A stretch of DNA of 60,195 bases from Flexilinea sp. (GCA_017432685.1 JAFRIR010000114.1:1-60195); one strand, 5' to 3'; positions 33,733-42,813 are shown, numbered from the stretch's first letter. A program made the numbers and translations. The notes: generated by a model not told the origin, from the sequence alone.

Positions 33733-34498
33733 ACAGAATGCGAAGATCCTGATGCTGGTAGAAGGACAGAAAACAGATGTAAAAATCATGGAACATCTGC
33801 TTTCTGTCTATGGCATTCGGGATCATCACCAAATCGTCTCCTATAAAACAAACATTTATGTTTTATACAAAAAGATGTTTGCTGCGGATGACCCGGACTC
33901 ACTGGATCTGCTGCAGGTGCTGAAGGAGAATGAAAAAGATGCATCGAAAAAACATATCTTCGATGAACGCTACAGCGATATTCTGTTGATTTTTGATCTT
34001 GATCCGCAGGATACAGAATTCTCATCAGAAAAGATTCGCCGGATGTTGGAATATTTCAACGAATCCACTGAAAACGGGATGCTCTACATAAATTATCCCA
34101 TGGTGGAATCTTATTATCACATGAAGAGTTTACCGGATCCTGAATATCAAATCAGAACAGTTTCTTTGGATGACCTTGAGAGGAAAGAATATAAAACCAG
34201 GGTCAGAGATGAATGCTTATGCAATTTCAGAGACTTTGCACAAAGCAAAGAAGAATGTAATATCGTAATCCGTCAAAATCTCGAAAAAGCACTGAGGATT
34301 ACGGGAAAGATGGCTGATGAGAATTTATTTCTTCCGCTATCACTTGATATTTTATCCGTGCAGGATAGTAAAATGAAAGAGGATAGAATTCTCTATGTTC
34401 TTTGTACCTGTGTTTTTTATATTGTTGACTTCAATCCGAAATTGATCGTTTCCGATTTTGGAAATCAAAGTGATACTGATATCACAAAGATGGAATAA
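33722..34498 (+). CDS. TOPRIM-like partner protein (RloB/AriB-like)
   Basis: A 258-residue protein starting at TTG 33722 or GTG 33725 and overlapping the ATPase gene, so the two are translationally coupled. ILMLVEGQKTD (Glu14) and ILLIFDLDPQD (Asp92, Asp94) correspond to the E...DxD pattern of TOPRIM nucleases. INYPMVESYYHM (123-134) sits where RloB/AbiLii proteins have their NPCFELW...H motif. The second half is helical and not recognised. ATPase plus TOPRIM-like pairs include AbiL, PARIS and related anti-phage systems; in them the nuclease-like partner is the toxic effector. The assignment as a defence module is an inference from architecture and context. Confidence 0.7.
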   Translation: MVDKQNAKILMLVEGQKTDVKIMEHLLSVYGIRDHHQIVSYKTNIYVLYKKMFAADDPDSLDLLQVLKENEKDASKKHIFDERYSDILLIFDLDPQDTEFSSEKIRRMLEYFNESTENGMLYINYPMVESYYHMKSLPDPEYQIRTVSLDDLERKEYKTRVRDECLCNFRDFAQSKEECNIVIRQNLEKALRITGKMADENLFLPLSLDILSVQDSKMKEDRILYVLCTCVFYIVDFNPKLIVSDFGNQSDTDITKME

Positions 34499-34533
34499 CG
34501 TACAAGTTGATCAGAAAGGACATCTGGAGCACT

Positions 34534-34561
34534 GACAACGGGTAACCGGCAACTGATTACT
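34534..34561. repeat. Short degenerate heptanucleotide tract at the island's right edge
   Basis: ACAACGG, GTAACCG, GCAACTG, ATTACTG follow one another with period seven and run into the hisD stop codon. It marks the border between the island and hisD. Confidence 0.5.
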
Positions 34562-35834
34562 GATTTTCAAACCGGATCAGCGCGCTGCGTGCATGACCGG
34601 TGAGCCCTTCCTTCCGGGCAAACAGGGCAACATCCTCCGCTACCCGGCTCAAGGCATCCTTTGTAAAATAGGTGTACTGCGATTTTTTCACGAAATCATC
34701 GACTGAAAGCGGGCTGGAAAACCGGGCTGTTCCCTGTGTGGGAAGAATGTGATTCGGACCGGCCAGGTAATCTCCCAGCGCCTCCGGACAATTCCTGCCC
34801 AGGAAAATGGAACCGGCATGCCGGATGCTGTCCAGATAGTCGAAGGGGTTATCCACACAAAGCTCCAGATGCTCCGGCGCAATCTCATTGGCGATCTCGA
34901 TCACCGAGCGCAGGTTTTCCGCAATGATGATTTTCCCGTTCCGGTCGATGGATTCCCGTGCAATTTCATAACGTTCCAGCAGCGGGAGCTGACGTTCCAG
35001 CTCATCCCGCACCTGAAAGGCAAGCTCTTCAGAATCCGTGACGAGTACCGCACTGGCCATTTTGTCATGCTCCGCCTGGCTCAGCATATCCGCCGCAACA
35101 TAGACCGGGTTGGAGTTACCGTCCGCAGCCACCAGTATCTCACTGGGGCCGGCAATCATGTCAATGGAAACAACACCGTAGACCTGTCGTTTTGCCTCCG
35201 CAACATAAGCATTGCCAGGGCCGACGATCTTGTCAACTTTCGGAACGGATTCCGTACCGTAAGCCAGCGCCGCAATTGCCTGGGCACCGCCTGCCTTGAT
35301 GATGGTATCCGCACCGGCAGTCTTTGCCGCTGCCAGAATCGCAGGGTTGACCTTCCCGTCAGGACCGGGCGGGGTGGTGATCACGATTTCCTTCACACCG
35401 GCAATTTTTGCCGGGATCACATCCATCAGGACGGTCGAGGGATAAGCAGCGGTACCGCCGGGGACATAAACACCGGCACGGTCCATAGGGATCACTTTCT
35501 GCCCCATGACGATCCCATTTTCATCATTGATGATGAAGGACTGCCGGACCTGAGACCCGTGAAACTTCCGGATGTTTGCGGCAGCCTCTTCCAGGACACG
35601 GAGAAAGTCCGGTTCCACCGCTGCAAAGGCTTCGTCAATTTCTCCCGCTGTGACGATCAGGGAATCCAGCCGGGCATGATCGAATTTTTCGGTATATTCC
35701 TTCAAAGCTGAATCGCCCCGTTCGCGGACATTTTGAATAATTTCAGCAACTGTCTTTTCTGCATTTACAGTCGGCATGGATCGGTCGAAGATCTCCCGAT
35801 TGCTGACCTCTCCGTATTTCATGATCCGTATCAT
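34557..35834 (-). CDS. hisD: Histidinol dehydrogenase
   Basis: A 425-residue zinc enzyme that oxidises histidinol to histidine in two steps. Family landmarks: VPGGTAAYPSTVLMDVIPAKIAGVKEIVITTPP, IDMIAGPSEILVAAD, ADMLSQAEHDKMASAVLVT, and EIAPEHLELC with the zinc-binding and catalytic glutamate/histidine. The start ATG 35834 overlaps the hisG stop by one base; the longer frame to 35867 runs inside hisG. The C terminus ends at the border of the inserted island but the protein looks full length. Confidence 0.96.
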   Translation of the reverse strand: MIRIMKYGEVSNREIFDRSMPTVNAEKTVAEIIQNVRERGDSALKEYTEKFDHARLDSLIVTAGEIDEAFAAVEPDFLRVLEEAAANIRKFHGSQVRQSFIINDENGIVMGQKVIPMDRAGVYVPGGTAAYPSTVLMDVIPAKIAGVKEIVITTPPGPDGKVNPAILAAAKTAGADTIIKAGGAQAIAALAYGTESVPKVDKIVGPGNAYVAEAKRQVYGVVSIDMIAGPSEILVAADGNSNPVYVAADMLSQAEHDKMASAVLVTDSEELAFQVRDELERQLPLLERYEIARESIDRNGKIIIAENLRSVIEIANEIAPEHLELCVDNPFDYLDSIRHAGSIFLGRNCPEALGDYLAGPNHILPTQGTARFSSPLSVDDFVKKSQYTYFTKDALSRVAEDVALFARKEGLTGHARSALIRFENQ

Positions 35835-36457
35835 TATGCTGTAATTTCCTTTCTGAGTTCCCTGCATAACCGCTCGATCTGCTCTGTTTTGAATTTAAAG
35901 CCGGACTTATTCGCGATCAACCGGGCTGAAATCGGAACAACTTCTTCTATCACCTGCAAATGATTTTCACGCAGGGTCTTGCCCGTTTCAACGATGTCGA
36001 CGATCACATCCGAAAGCCCCACGATCGGAGCGATCTCGATAGAGCCGTTCAAATGGATGATGTCAATATCCCGACCGATCCCGGTGTAATAGTCACGGGC
36101 GATACGGCTGAATTTTGTCGCCACACGCAGCGTGCGGTTGATATTATCCTGAAAACCTTCCGGAGCGGCCACTGCCATGCGGCATTTCCCGATGTTCAGG
36201 TCCAGCAATTCATAGACTTCCGGCTGATACTCGAGCAATATATCCTTCCCGGCCACACCGATGTCTGCCGCGCCACGCTCAACATAAATTGCCACATCGG
36301 AGGGTTTGACCCAGAAATAGCGGACATCCGCCGCTTCATTATCGAAAATCAGTTTCCGGCTGTTTTCCAACACGGCAGGGCATTCAAACCCGGCTCTGGC
36401 AAACATGGCATAAACCGTTTCACCCAGCCTGCCTTTGGGAAGCGCAATGTTAAGCAT
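35834..36457 (-). CDS. hisG: ATP phosphoribosyltransferase, short form
   Basis: A 207-residue short-form HisG, which performs the first step of histidine synthesis and needs HisZ as regulatory partner. LNIALPKGRLGETVYAMF starts the protein, DVAIYVERGAADIGVAGKDIL and the phosphoribosyl-diphosphate loop DVIVDIVETGKTLREN follow. The C-terminal regulatory domain of long HisG is absent, matching the presence of hisZ upstream, whose stop overlaps this start by eight bases. Confidence 0.97.
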   Translation of the reverse strand: MLNIALPKGRLGETVYAMFARAGFECPAVLENSRKLIFDNEAADVRYFWVKPSDVAIYVERGAADIGVAGKDILLEYQPEVYELLDLNIGKCRMAVAAPEGFQDNINRTLRVATKFSRIARDYYTGIGRDIDIIHLNGSIEIAPIVGLSDVIVDIVETGKTLRENHLQVIEEVVPISARLIANKSGFKFKTEQIERLCRELRKEITA

Positions 36458-37397
36458 AGCTTTCTTTCTCCTCGTTCAGCCTTTCCAGCATATCCAGAAA
36501 GACAGCAAAACCGATTGCCCGGTCCCTGCGTCCCATTTTCCGCATCAGGGTATCATACTGCCCGCCGGAAAGAACACAGTCCGGAATGCCGCTGATGAAC
36601 CCTTTGAAGGTGATGCCATTATAATATTTCAGGTCACCGGTGGAGGAAAAATCGATACAGATCCGCTTTTCCAATTCATCGTCTGAGAAAACCGACATTG
36701 CCTGTTCCAGCTCCGCCGCATAATTGCCGATACCGCCCGCTTCAGCAAGTTTTCGGACCTCCGGAAGAATCTCCAGTGGGTTTCCGTATGCTTTCAGCAG
36801 ATGCAGCAACCCGTCTTCAGCGCCTTCCGGAATTTCCTGTTCCCTGCATATGCGGCTGATTCCGTGGAGATTTTTCTCCGCAGCACAGTGAAGGATCTTT
36901 TTCCGGATCAATTCGCTGTCTGTGATCCTGTCCGTGAATGCGGAAAGGATCCCAAGATGGCTGACTTCCAGCACGAAATTTTCTGAACACAGCCTCAGGC
37001 TTTCCGCTGCCAGACGCAGCGCTTCTGCGATACAGGGACTGTCGACCGCTCCGGTACATTCCAGACCGACCTGCGTCAGTTCGCGGAAACCGTTTGCTGA
37101 AGCTGAAACACGGTAGACATTTTCATAATAATACAGCTTGCGCAGCTCACCGGGAGTATCTTTCCCGTTTTTAACGATGGAGAGCGTCACATCGGGCTTC
37201 AGTGCCATCAGGCGTCCGTTTGTATCGGTAAAGGTGATGACTGATTTTGACAGCAGAAAATCCTTATTGCGGCTGTACAAGTCATATTCTTCGAATTTAC
37301 TCATTTTATAACGGTTGTAGCCGTGATTGGAATAAAGCGAGCGCAGTTGAAAACCGATCCGCTCCTGCTCATCCATCACCTGATCATTGATAACCAT
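36450..37397 (-). CDS. hisZ: ATP phosphoribosyltransferase regulatory subunit
   Basis: A 315-residue paralogue of histidyl-tRNA synthetase that allosterically controls short HisG. Class II synthetase-like motifs are recognisable (LMALKPDVTLSIVK, YYENVYR, ELTQVGLECTG, YYNGITFKGF, SGGQYDTLMRKMG) but the tRNA-binding domain is missing. I chose ATG 37397 (AAGAGGG upstream) over a longer frame to 37469 that would reach the promoter. First gene of the operon. Confidence 0.94.
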   Translation of the reverse strand: MVINDQVMDEQERIGFQLRSLYSNHGYNRYKMSKFEEYDLYSRNKDFLLSKSVITFTDTNGRLMALKPDVTLSIVKNGKDTPGELRKLYYYENVYRVSASANGFRELTQVGLECTGAVDSPCIAEALRLAAESLRLCSENFVLEVSHLGILSAFTDRITDSELIRKKILHCAAEKNLHGISRICREQEIPEGAEDGLLHLLKAYGNPLEILPEVRKLAEAGGIGNYAAELEQAMSVFSDDELEKRICIDFSSTGDLKYYNGITFKGFISGIPDCVLSGGQYDTLMRKMGRRDRAIGFAVFLDMLERLNEEKESYA

Positions 37398-37470
37398 CCG
37401 GATACCCTCTTTTTTTTGCAGAATTATACAGCACTTTCCCAATGGACAGGCATATTTTAAACACTTCATT

Positions 37471-37499
37471 ATGCTAACACTTTATTGTGATAAAGTCAA
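37471..37499 (-). promoter_or_regulatory. Promoter of the histidine operon
   Basis: On the minus strand TTGACT (37494-37499), a 17-base spacer and TAGCAT (37471-37476) face hisZ. Transcription would start near 37464, leaving a leader of only about 65 bases, too short for a T-box riboswitch. Confidence 0.75.
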
Positions 37500-37704
37500 C
37501 GCCGCATCATGAAATTTATGAAGTATGGACTGCTTCTGCACACCATCCGGTAAATCCCGGATACTCTGATTCAGTTCATCAGGAACAAAAAAACATCAAA
37601 CCGCGTTATGATTATGTAGAAGATCATTCAAAACCGATGATGTGCCACAGGCAACAGTCCCTGTGCACACTGTTTTGAGTGATAACCAGGAAAGGAATAA
37701 AATC

Positions 37705-38946
37705 ATGAAAAAAATCATTACACTTTGTCTTATCATGTTCACACTCGTCTGCACGGCAGCATGCTTCGCACAGACAGTTTACACCAATGACGGGTTGAAA
37801 CTCTCTGTCCCGGATGAATATGTCGACAAACTGCTTGTCCAGACGCCCGAAAATAACGAAAGAGGCACGCTTTTTTCCGTCTCCGAGATTGAATCCATCG
37901 AAGCAGCAAAGGCTGCCGGCTACACCTGGGAAGGGGCCGGATGGCTGTTCAGCATCAGCCGTGTCAGCGAAGAAAGAATGAAGGAGCTTCGCTGTTCTGA
38001 AATGTCGGGATACATCATTTTTGCGAAAGACACCGAAGGCCGCTACTATGTGTTCAATCACCCCACCGATGTCCGTCTTGTCCGTGAAGATTACAGTGAT
38101 CCGGACGCATTGAAAGATTGGAGCAAACTCAATGAATGGGGACACAGCGTCCGTGAAACCTTCATCGCGGAGAATGAAGGACTCACCGCTGAAACCTACG
38201 GCAACACGGAACTGGATATCGCCTTTGCGCGCATGATGTTCATGGACGACACAAATTACACCGTCACTACACTGGAATACGGTGCACAGAAACCAAACGG
38301 CATCAAAGCTGCCGACTACATCGAACCCTTCACCCACGATGTCGTTTTTATTCCTGAGCGCGACGCGGAAACCCCGGACGGAGAATATGTCACGCTGACC
38401 TTCCCGGATATCGATCTGCACTTCGATTTCTTCCTCCTGGACGGGAAAGAAAACTACATCCGCCAGGTCTGGTTCAACGGTGAAAATAAGCTGATGTACA
38501 GAGCCGAATTCAAGGATGAGAGCATCAAAGCCGGTAAGGTAATGGAAGACTTTTATCATGAAATGGTCCTGCACAACACACTCGGCTACACCCCCGATGA
38601 CATGCCCGGCACCTGGGCCGAAAAGATCGCCGGCCGCGGCAGCATTGAAATCTCAAAAGGGGTTGAAGAAGGAAAATATGACATTAAGATCCACTGGTCT
38701 GCCAGCGCCTACCAGATGGCTTACTGGGAAATGACCGCCGAAGCGACCGGGAACGGAGCCGAACTCCGTTACGAAAATGGCAGACACTCTCTCCTGACCT
38801 GGGAGTCAGAGGACAGCATGACGGAAGAAGAGATCTACACAAACGGCAGCGGCACTTTCAACCTGCTCAGCACCTATGAACTGACATGGGATGATGAAAC
38901 CGGGCATGCCGCAGACGATACGGTTTTCATCAACGCCGGCAAGTAA
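37705..38946 (+). CDS. Exported hypothetical protein
   Basis: A 413-residue protein from ATG 37705 (AGGAAAGGA upstream; a longer frame to 37642 has no Shine-Dalgarno). It has a signal peptide (MKKIITLCLIMFTLVCTAACFAQ). No domain is recognised. The mature part is acidic and rich in aromatic residues; a C-terminal region (about 300-410) has beta-sandwich-like alternation (YDIKIHWSASAYQMAYWEM). It may be an extracellular binding protein. The next gene, 33 bases on, also encodes an exported protein, and the two probably form an operon. Bases 37500-37704 hold no other gene. Confidence 0.6.
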   Translation: MKKIITLCLIMFTLVCTAACFAQTVYTNDGLKLSVPDEYVDKLLVQTPENNERGTLFSVSEIESIEAAKAAGYTWEGAGWLFSISRVSEERMKELRCSEMSGYIIFAKDTEGRYYVFNHPTDVRLVREDYSDPDALKDWSKLNEWGHSVRETFIAENEGLTAETYGNTELDIAFARMMFMDDTNYTVTTLEYGAQKPNGIKAADYIEPFTHDVVFIPERDAETPDGEYVTLTFPDIDLHFDFFLLDGKENYIRQVWFNGENKLMYRAEFKDESIKAGKVMEDFYHEMVLHNTLGYTPDDMPGTWAEKIAGRGSIEISKGVEEGKYDIKIHWSASAYQMAYWEMTAEATGNGAELRYENGRHSLLTWESEDSMTEEEIYTNGSGTFNLLSTYELTWDDETGHAADDTVFINAGK

Positions 38947-38979
38947 TTTTGTTGAAGGAACCCGCGGAGAGGCTTTTCC

Positions 38980-39852
38980 ATGAAAAAAATCTTTTTCATA
39001 CCTGTTTTGATCCTCCTGACAGGATTGATCCTGTCAGGGACCGGCAATGTTATTGCAGAATCCACCACTCCGCGGATCATCCTTTATACATCCTATCGGC
39101 AGATGGGATGGGGAGACCGCGTTCAGATCGGCAGTGTGGATGACCTGGGCGTGGTACGGCTGCTGACCGGGAATGATGCCAAGCTGAAATGGCCTTACAA
39201 ACCTCAGGAACAGCTCGATTATCTTTCACAGACAGATCTTTTCACGGAAAAATATACCTTGACACATGACGACCTTTTTGCTCTCAAAAGTCTGGTTTTC
39301 GGTGCGGAAGATCAGGGCAGCAAATCTGTCCCGGCTGCCGATGACGCGGGAACAGAAAAAAGCTATGCGGTCCGTTATTCAAAAGAGGGTGAACCGACCT
39401 TCATCCTGCTCGGGATGTCCGGGGATGACATGTTTGAAAACAGCGATCCGACCGCACAGGCCCTTTACAGGATGCTTCGTGTGCTCTTCCCGGAAGTGAC
39501 CACTTATGCCTATGATTCGCTCGGGATGGGTCCGCAGGGGTTCACTCCGGTCCCGCTGGCAGAGTTTCTGGAACTGGATATGAATGCGGTCATGAACGCG
39601 GAAATCAGAGGATATCTTTCTGACTGTGAGGCGGGTCCCATTCCGCTGGAGCTGACGGCAGAAGACAAAGCAGGCCTGATTTCACTGATAGAGAACGGAA
39701 TCGTGACCGGGAAGGCCGATTGCATCGTCTCGACCGGCGGATTTAATGATTATAATTTCTTTGATGCGGCCGGCAATTGGATAGGGTCAGTCTCATTTGA
39801 GGACGGACTGCTGATAAAAGGCGACGGGCATTATTATTTCGAAATACGCTGA
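38980..39852 (+). CDS. Exported hypothetical protein
   Basis: A 290-residue protein with a signal peptide (MKKIFFIPVLILLTGLILSG...VIAES). The mature part has no family I recognise. It contains a central acidic linker (about 105-125), and a last segment (GFNDYNFFDAAGNWIGSVSFEDGLLI) resembling a beta-propeller or repeat blade. GGAGAGG precedes the ATG. The gene follows the previous exported protein, and its stop codon lies one base before an R2 element. Confidence 0.6.
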   Translation: MKKIFFIPVLILLTGLILSGTGNVIAESTTPRIILYTSYRQMGWGDRVQIGSVDDLGVVRLLTGNDAKLKWPYKPQEQLDYLSQTDLFTEKYTLTHDDLFALKSLVFGAEDQGSKSVPAADDAGTEKSYAVRYSKEGEPTFILLGMSGDDMFENSDPTAQALYRMLRVLFPEVTTYAYDSLGMGPQGFTPVPLAEFLELDMNAVMNAEIRGYLSDCEAGPIPLELTAEDKAGLISLIENGIVTGKADCIVSTGGFNDYNFFDAAGNWIGSVSFEDGLLIKGDGHYYFEIR

Positions 39853-39853
39853 T

Positions 39854-40018
39854 AAGGGAACCTCGAAAAACTCATCAGCGGGGGTATGGGGGCTGCATAG
39901 CCCCCGGAAGCCATGGCGCGGGAAGGTTATTTTCCGAGAAAAAATAATTCTGAATCCCGCGCCATAATGATCGAACTGTGAATGAGGTCAAAATTTTAGG
40001 ACTTTTTAGAGGTTCCCA
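39854..40018 (+). repeat. R2 element, copy 3
   Basis: Left end AAGGGAACCTCGAAAAA (39854-39870) pairs with the right end CTTTTTAGAGGTTCCC. It contains the G-rich block with its complement (GGGGGCTGCATAGCCCCC) and the TGGCGCGGGA / TCCCGCGCCA stem seen in copy 1, without the nested hairpin. It ends 34 bases before the GH3 gene start. Confidence 0.9.
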
Positions 40019-40051
40019 TAAATCATGTATCGGGACAATTATTGAGGAACA

Positions 40052-41791
40052 ATGATTGACAAAAACGCAGTCTATCAGGCAAATTTGAAAAACGCGGAAG
40101 ATGGAAAAGCCGCTTATGAACAAATTCTCCGGGAGTTTGATCATGGGCCGGAAACCAACACCGCCCTGCTGATGAAAATTCTGGATGACAATAAAGACAC
40201 CGAATATGGGAAACGATACGGATTTGCGGATATCAAATCCATTGAAGAATATCAGCAAAACGTGCCTGTCATCACATATGAAGACATCCATCCCCTCATC
40301 CGTCGTATGGAAGACGGAGAAAAGAACATTCTCACGGCCTATGCGTGCAATCACTTTAACCTGACTTCAGCCACATCCGGAGAACCGAAACATATACCGA
40401 TGTCCCGGGAACAGACCGATGTTTTTCTCAAATACGACAAGCTGTATAAAGACGGCTTAAAAGCCGTATCGCTCGATCCGTCATGGATGGAGGGCAGGGC
40501 TTTTTCTACTTCGGAAGGACAGCATCTAACCCTTCCCAACGGGATCACGATTGGCGATGCCTCCTCGGTTATGGCCAATTATATCCGTGGCGGAAAAGCC
40601 ACGATCGGTTCCGCGCTGGAAACACTTTACACCTCCCCGATAGAGGCAACTCTTCCTGTTCCACATACCGACACCCGCTATATTCATGCCCGTTTTGCGC
40701 TGATGGACCGCGACATCACAGGCATCGTGAGCGGTTTTTACAGCCTTGTGCTGAGCTATCTGAAGTACATTGCTGACAATTATGAACTGCTGATCAACGA
40801 CATCGAAAAAGGCGCCATCCATCCTGACATCATCCTCACTGAAGAGACAAGAGCATCTTTGCTTTCAAAAATCGCACCGCTGCCTGAACGGGCGGCGGAG
40901 CTGCGGGAAATCTTCAAAAACGGGGCAGATTTCTGTTTCATCCCCAGGGTATGGCCGAAGATGATTTATATCACCGGTGTCGGGAAAGACGGATTTTCCG
41001 TTTATGACCGGATCATCAAAGAAAACTATTCAGGCGGCTGCCTGAAAAACATCTATTCCGGTGTCAATGCATCCGAAGGGCTCTGGTCTGTACCGGCGGG
41101 CATTGATGTTGAAGACAGCATCATGGCTCCGGACAGCGCTTTCTTCGAATTTCTGCCGGTAGACGCCGGGGATGACTTCACCCGCTGCGTGACAATGGCA
41201 GAGGTCGAGCCTGGCAAAACCTACGAACTCATCGTCACCAATCTCTGCGGGCTGTATCGTTATCGAACCAGTGATGCCGTCGAAGTGACCGGTTTTCAGG
41301 GGAATACCCCCATGATCCGTTTCATGTACCGGGTCAACCGCACCATCAACATGGTTTCCGAAAAGACCACGGAAAAAGCGATCCAGATGGCCGTTGAAGG
41401 AGCCATGCAGGAACTCGGACTGGAGCTCTCCGATTACAGCTTCTATCCGGATACAGACAGCCTGACCTATGTTTTCCTTGTCGAACCGATGAAAGAAGAA
41501 GTGGGTGTCAGTGAACAGCAGCTTGCGGAAACACTGATGAGACAGATGCGTCACCTGAATGAAGACTATGCGCATTATGTAGATGAAGGGCTCGTCCCTC
41601 CTCCTGCAGCACACTGGCTCCAGCCCCAGACGATGAAGCTTTATCGTGACCTGATGATCTTCAAAGGAGCCTCTGCCAATCAGATAAAACCGGTGCGTGT
41701 CATCATCAACGAAGATCAGAAAAAATTCTTCTTCGGTCTGATCATGAAACCCGAATCAGACCCTGCAAACCGGGCTGAAGCCACATCATAA
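40052..41791 (+). CDS. GH3 auxin-responsive-promoter family protein
   Basis: A 579-residue member of the GH3 family, acyl-adenylating enzymes that in plants join hormones such as indole-acetic or jasmonic acid to amino acids. Family marks include FNLTSATSGEPKHIPMSREQT (the ATP-binding P-loop-like motif), YSGVNASEGLW, the TNLCGLYRYRTSDAVEVTGF stretch and FMYRVNRTINMVSEKTTE near the hinge. Bacterial members are scattered and mostly uncharacterised. The protein is cytoplasmic and of typical length. GAGGAAC precedes the ATG. An R2 element lies immediately upstream. The acyl and amine substrates cannot be deduced. Confidence 0.88.
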   Translation: MIDKNAVYQANLKNAEDGKAAYEQILREFDHGPETNTALLMKILDDNKDTEYGKRYGFADIKSIEEYQQNVPVITYEDIHPLIRRMEDGEKNILTAYACNHFNLTSATSGEPKHIPMSREQTDVFLKYDKLYKDGLKAVSLDPSWMEGRAFSTSEGQHLTLPNGITIGDASSVMANYIRGGKATIGSALETLYTSPIEATLPVPHTDTRYIHARFALMDRDITGIVSGFYSLVLSYLKYIADNYELLINDIEKGAIHPDIILTEETRASLLSKIAPLPERAAELREIFKNGADFCFIPRVWPKMIYITGVGKDGFSVYDRIIKENYSGGCLKNIYSGVNASEGLWSVPAGIDVEDSIMAPDSAFFEFLPVDAGDDFTRCVTMAEVEPGKTYELIVTNLCGLYRYRTSDAVEVTGFQGNTPMIRFMYRVNRTINMVSEKTTEKAIQMAVEGAMQELGLELSDYSFYPDTDSLTYVFLVEPMKEEVGVSEQQLAETLMRQMRHLNEDYAHYVDEGLVPPPAAHWLQPQTMKLYRDLMIFKGASANQIKPVRVIINEDQKKFFFGLIMKPESDPANRAEATS

Positions 41792-41798
41792 CGGTGAA

Positions 41799-42782
41799 TT
41801 ATTTTTCTTCGATCCAATGCCGCTGGGTCGGTTCCCAGGTCCGTTCGCTGATGATATAGCGGGGACGATGTTTGGACTCCAGATAGGTCTTCCCCACGTA
41901 CTGGCCGATCACACCCAAGCTGACAAGCTGGATCCCGCCCAGCAGGCAGATGATGCAGATGGTAGAGGTCCAACCAACTACGGTGTGCCCCATGAGTGCC
42001 CGGATCACAGCCCAGACAGCGGTCAATATCCCAATGCAGCTGAACAGCAGCCCAATTCCAGTGATCATGGAAACCGGCTTGATGGACAGGCTTGTGATGC
42101 CGTCAAAAGCCAGTCCCAGCATTTTTCTCAGCGGGTAATGGCTTTCTCCGGCCATCCGCTCCGCCCGTTCATAATACACCGAGGTACTCTTGAAACCCAC
42201 CAGCGGGAACATGCCTCGCAGGAAGATGTTCACCTCTTCGTAATCGGCGAAATGCTGCAATACCAGTGAACTCACCAGACGGTAATCTGCATGATTGAAA
42301 ACCACCTCCGCACCCAGCGCGTTCATAACTTTATAAAAACCCTCAGCCGTTGTCCGCTTGAACCAGGTGTCTGTCACACGTTTTGAGCGCACGCCATATA
42401 CGATCTCACAGCCGTTCAGGTATTCATCCACCATGGCATCCATGGCATTGATATCATCCTGTCCATCACAGTCGATGGAGATCGTGATGTCACACTTATC
42501 CTTTGCCTCCATTAATCCTGCCAGCACTGCAGCCTGATGTCCCCGGTTCCGGCTCTGGCAGATGCCGAGGTAATGCTCATCGCTGTTCGCAAGATCCGTT
42601 ATGATCTGCCAGGTTTTGTCTTTGGACCCGTCATTGACAAACAGAATGCGGCTGTTGGGACTGATCTTTCCTACATCGCTCAGGTCATTGATCTTTTTCA
42701 GGAACAGAGGCGCTGTCATCGGCAGCACCTGTTCTTCGTTATAACAAGGTATTACGATCCATAAAACCGGTTTGACTTCCAA
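41799..42782 (-). CDS. Family 2 glycosyltransferase, polyprenyl-phosphate type
   Basis: A 327-residue GT2 enzyme of the GtrB/dolichol-phosphate-mannose-synthase-like group. The catalytic domain (about 1-230) shows IVIPCYNEEQVLP, FVNDGSKDKTW and the metal-binding SIDCDGQDD. Two C-terminal membrane segments (about 232-258 and 265-292) anchor it. It likely transfers a hexose to undecaprenyl phosphate for cell-surface decoration. I favour TTG 42782, which has AGAGGG before it; a TTG at 42809 extends the frame but has no Shine-Dalgarno. An R2 element ends 5' of the gene. Confidence 0.85.
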   Translation of the reverse strand: MEVKPVLWIVIPCYNEEQVLPMTAPLFLKKINDLSDVGKISPNSRILFVNDGSKDKTWQIITDLANSDEHYLGICQSRNRGHQAAVLAGLMEAKDKCDITISIDCDGQDDINAMDAMVDEYLNGCEIVYGVRSKRVTDTWFKRTTAEGFYKVMNALGAEVVFNHADYRLVSSLVLQHFADYEEVNIFLRGMFPLVGFKSTSVYYERAERMAGESHYPLRKMLGLAFDGITSLSIKPVSMITGIGLLFSCIGILTAVWAVIRALMGHTVVGWTSTICIICLLGGIQLVSLGVIGQYVGKTYLESKHRPRYIISERTWEPTQRHWIEEK

Positions 42783-42813
42783 CGTGTTATCCCTCTTCTC
42801 ATTATTCAATATT

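Noticed and set aside
34749..35711. 320-codon plus-strand frame opposite hisD
   Set aside because: Antisense shadow; hisD motifs are complete on the minus strand.
37398..37470. T-box or other riboswitch leader for the his operon
   Set aside because: The leader from the promoter at 37471 to hisZ is only about 65 bases, and no T-box core sequence or terminator hairpin is present.
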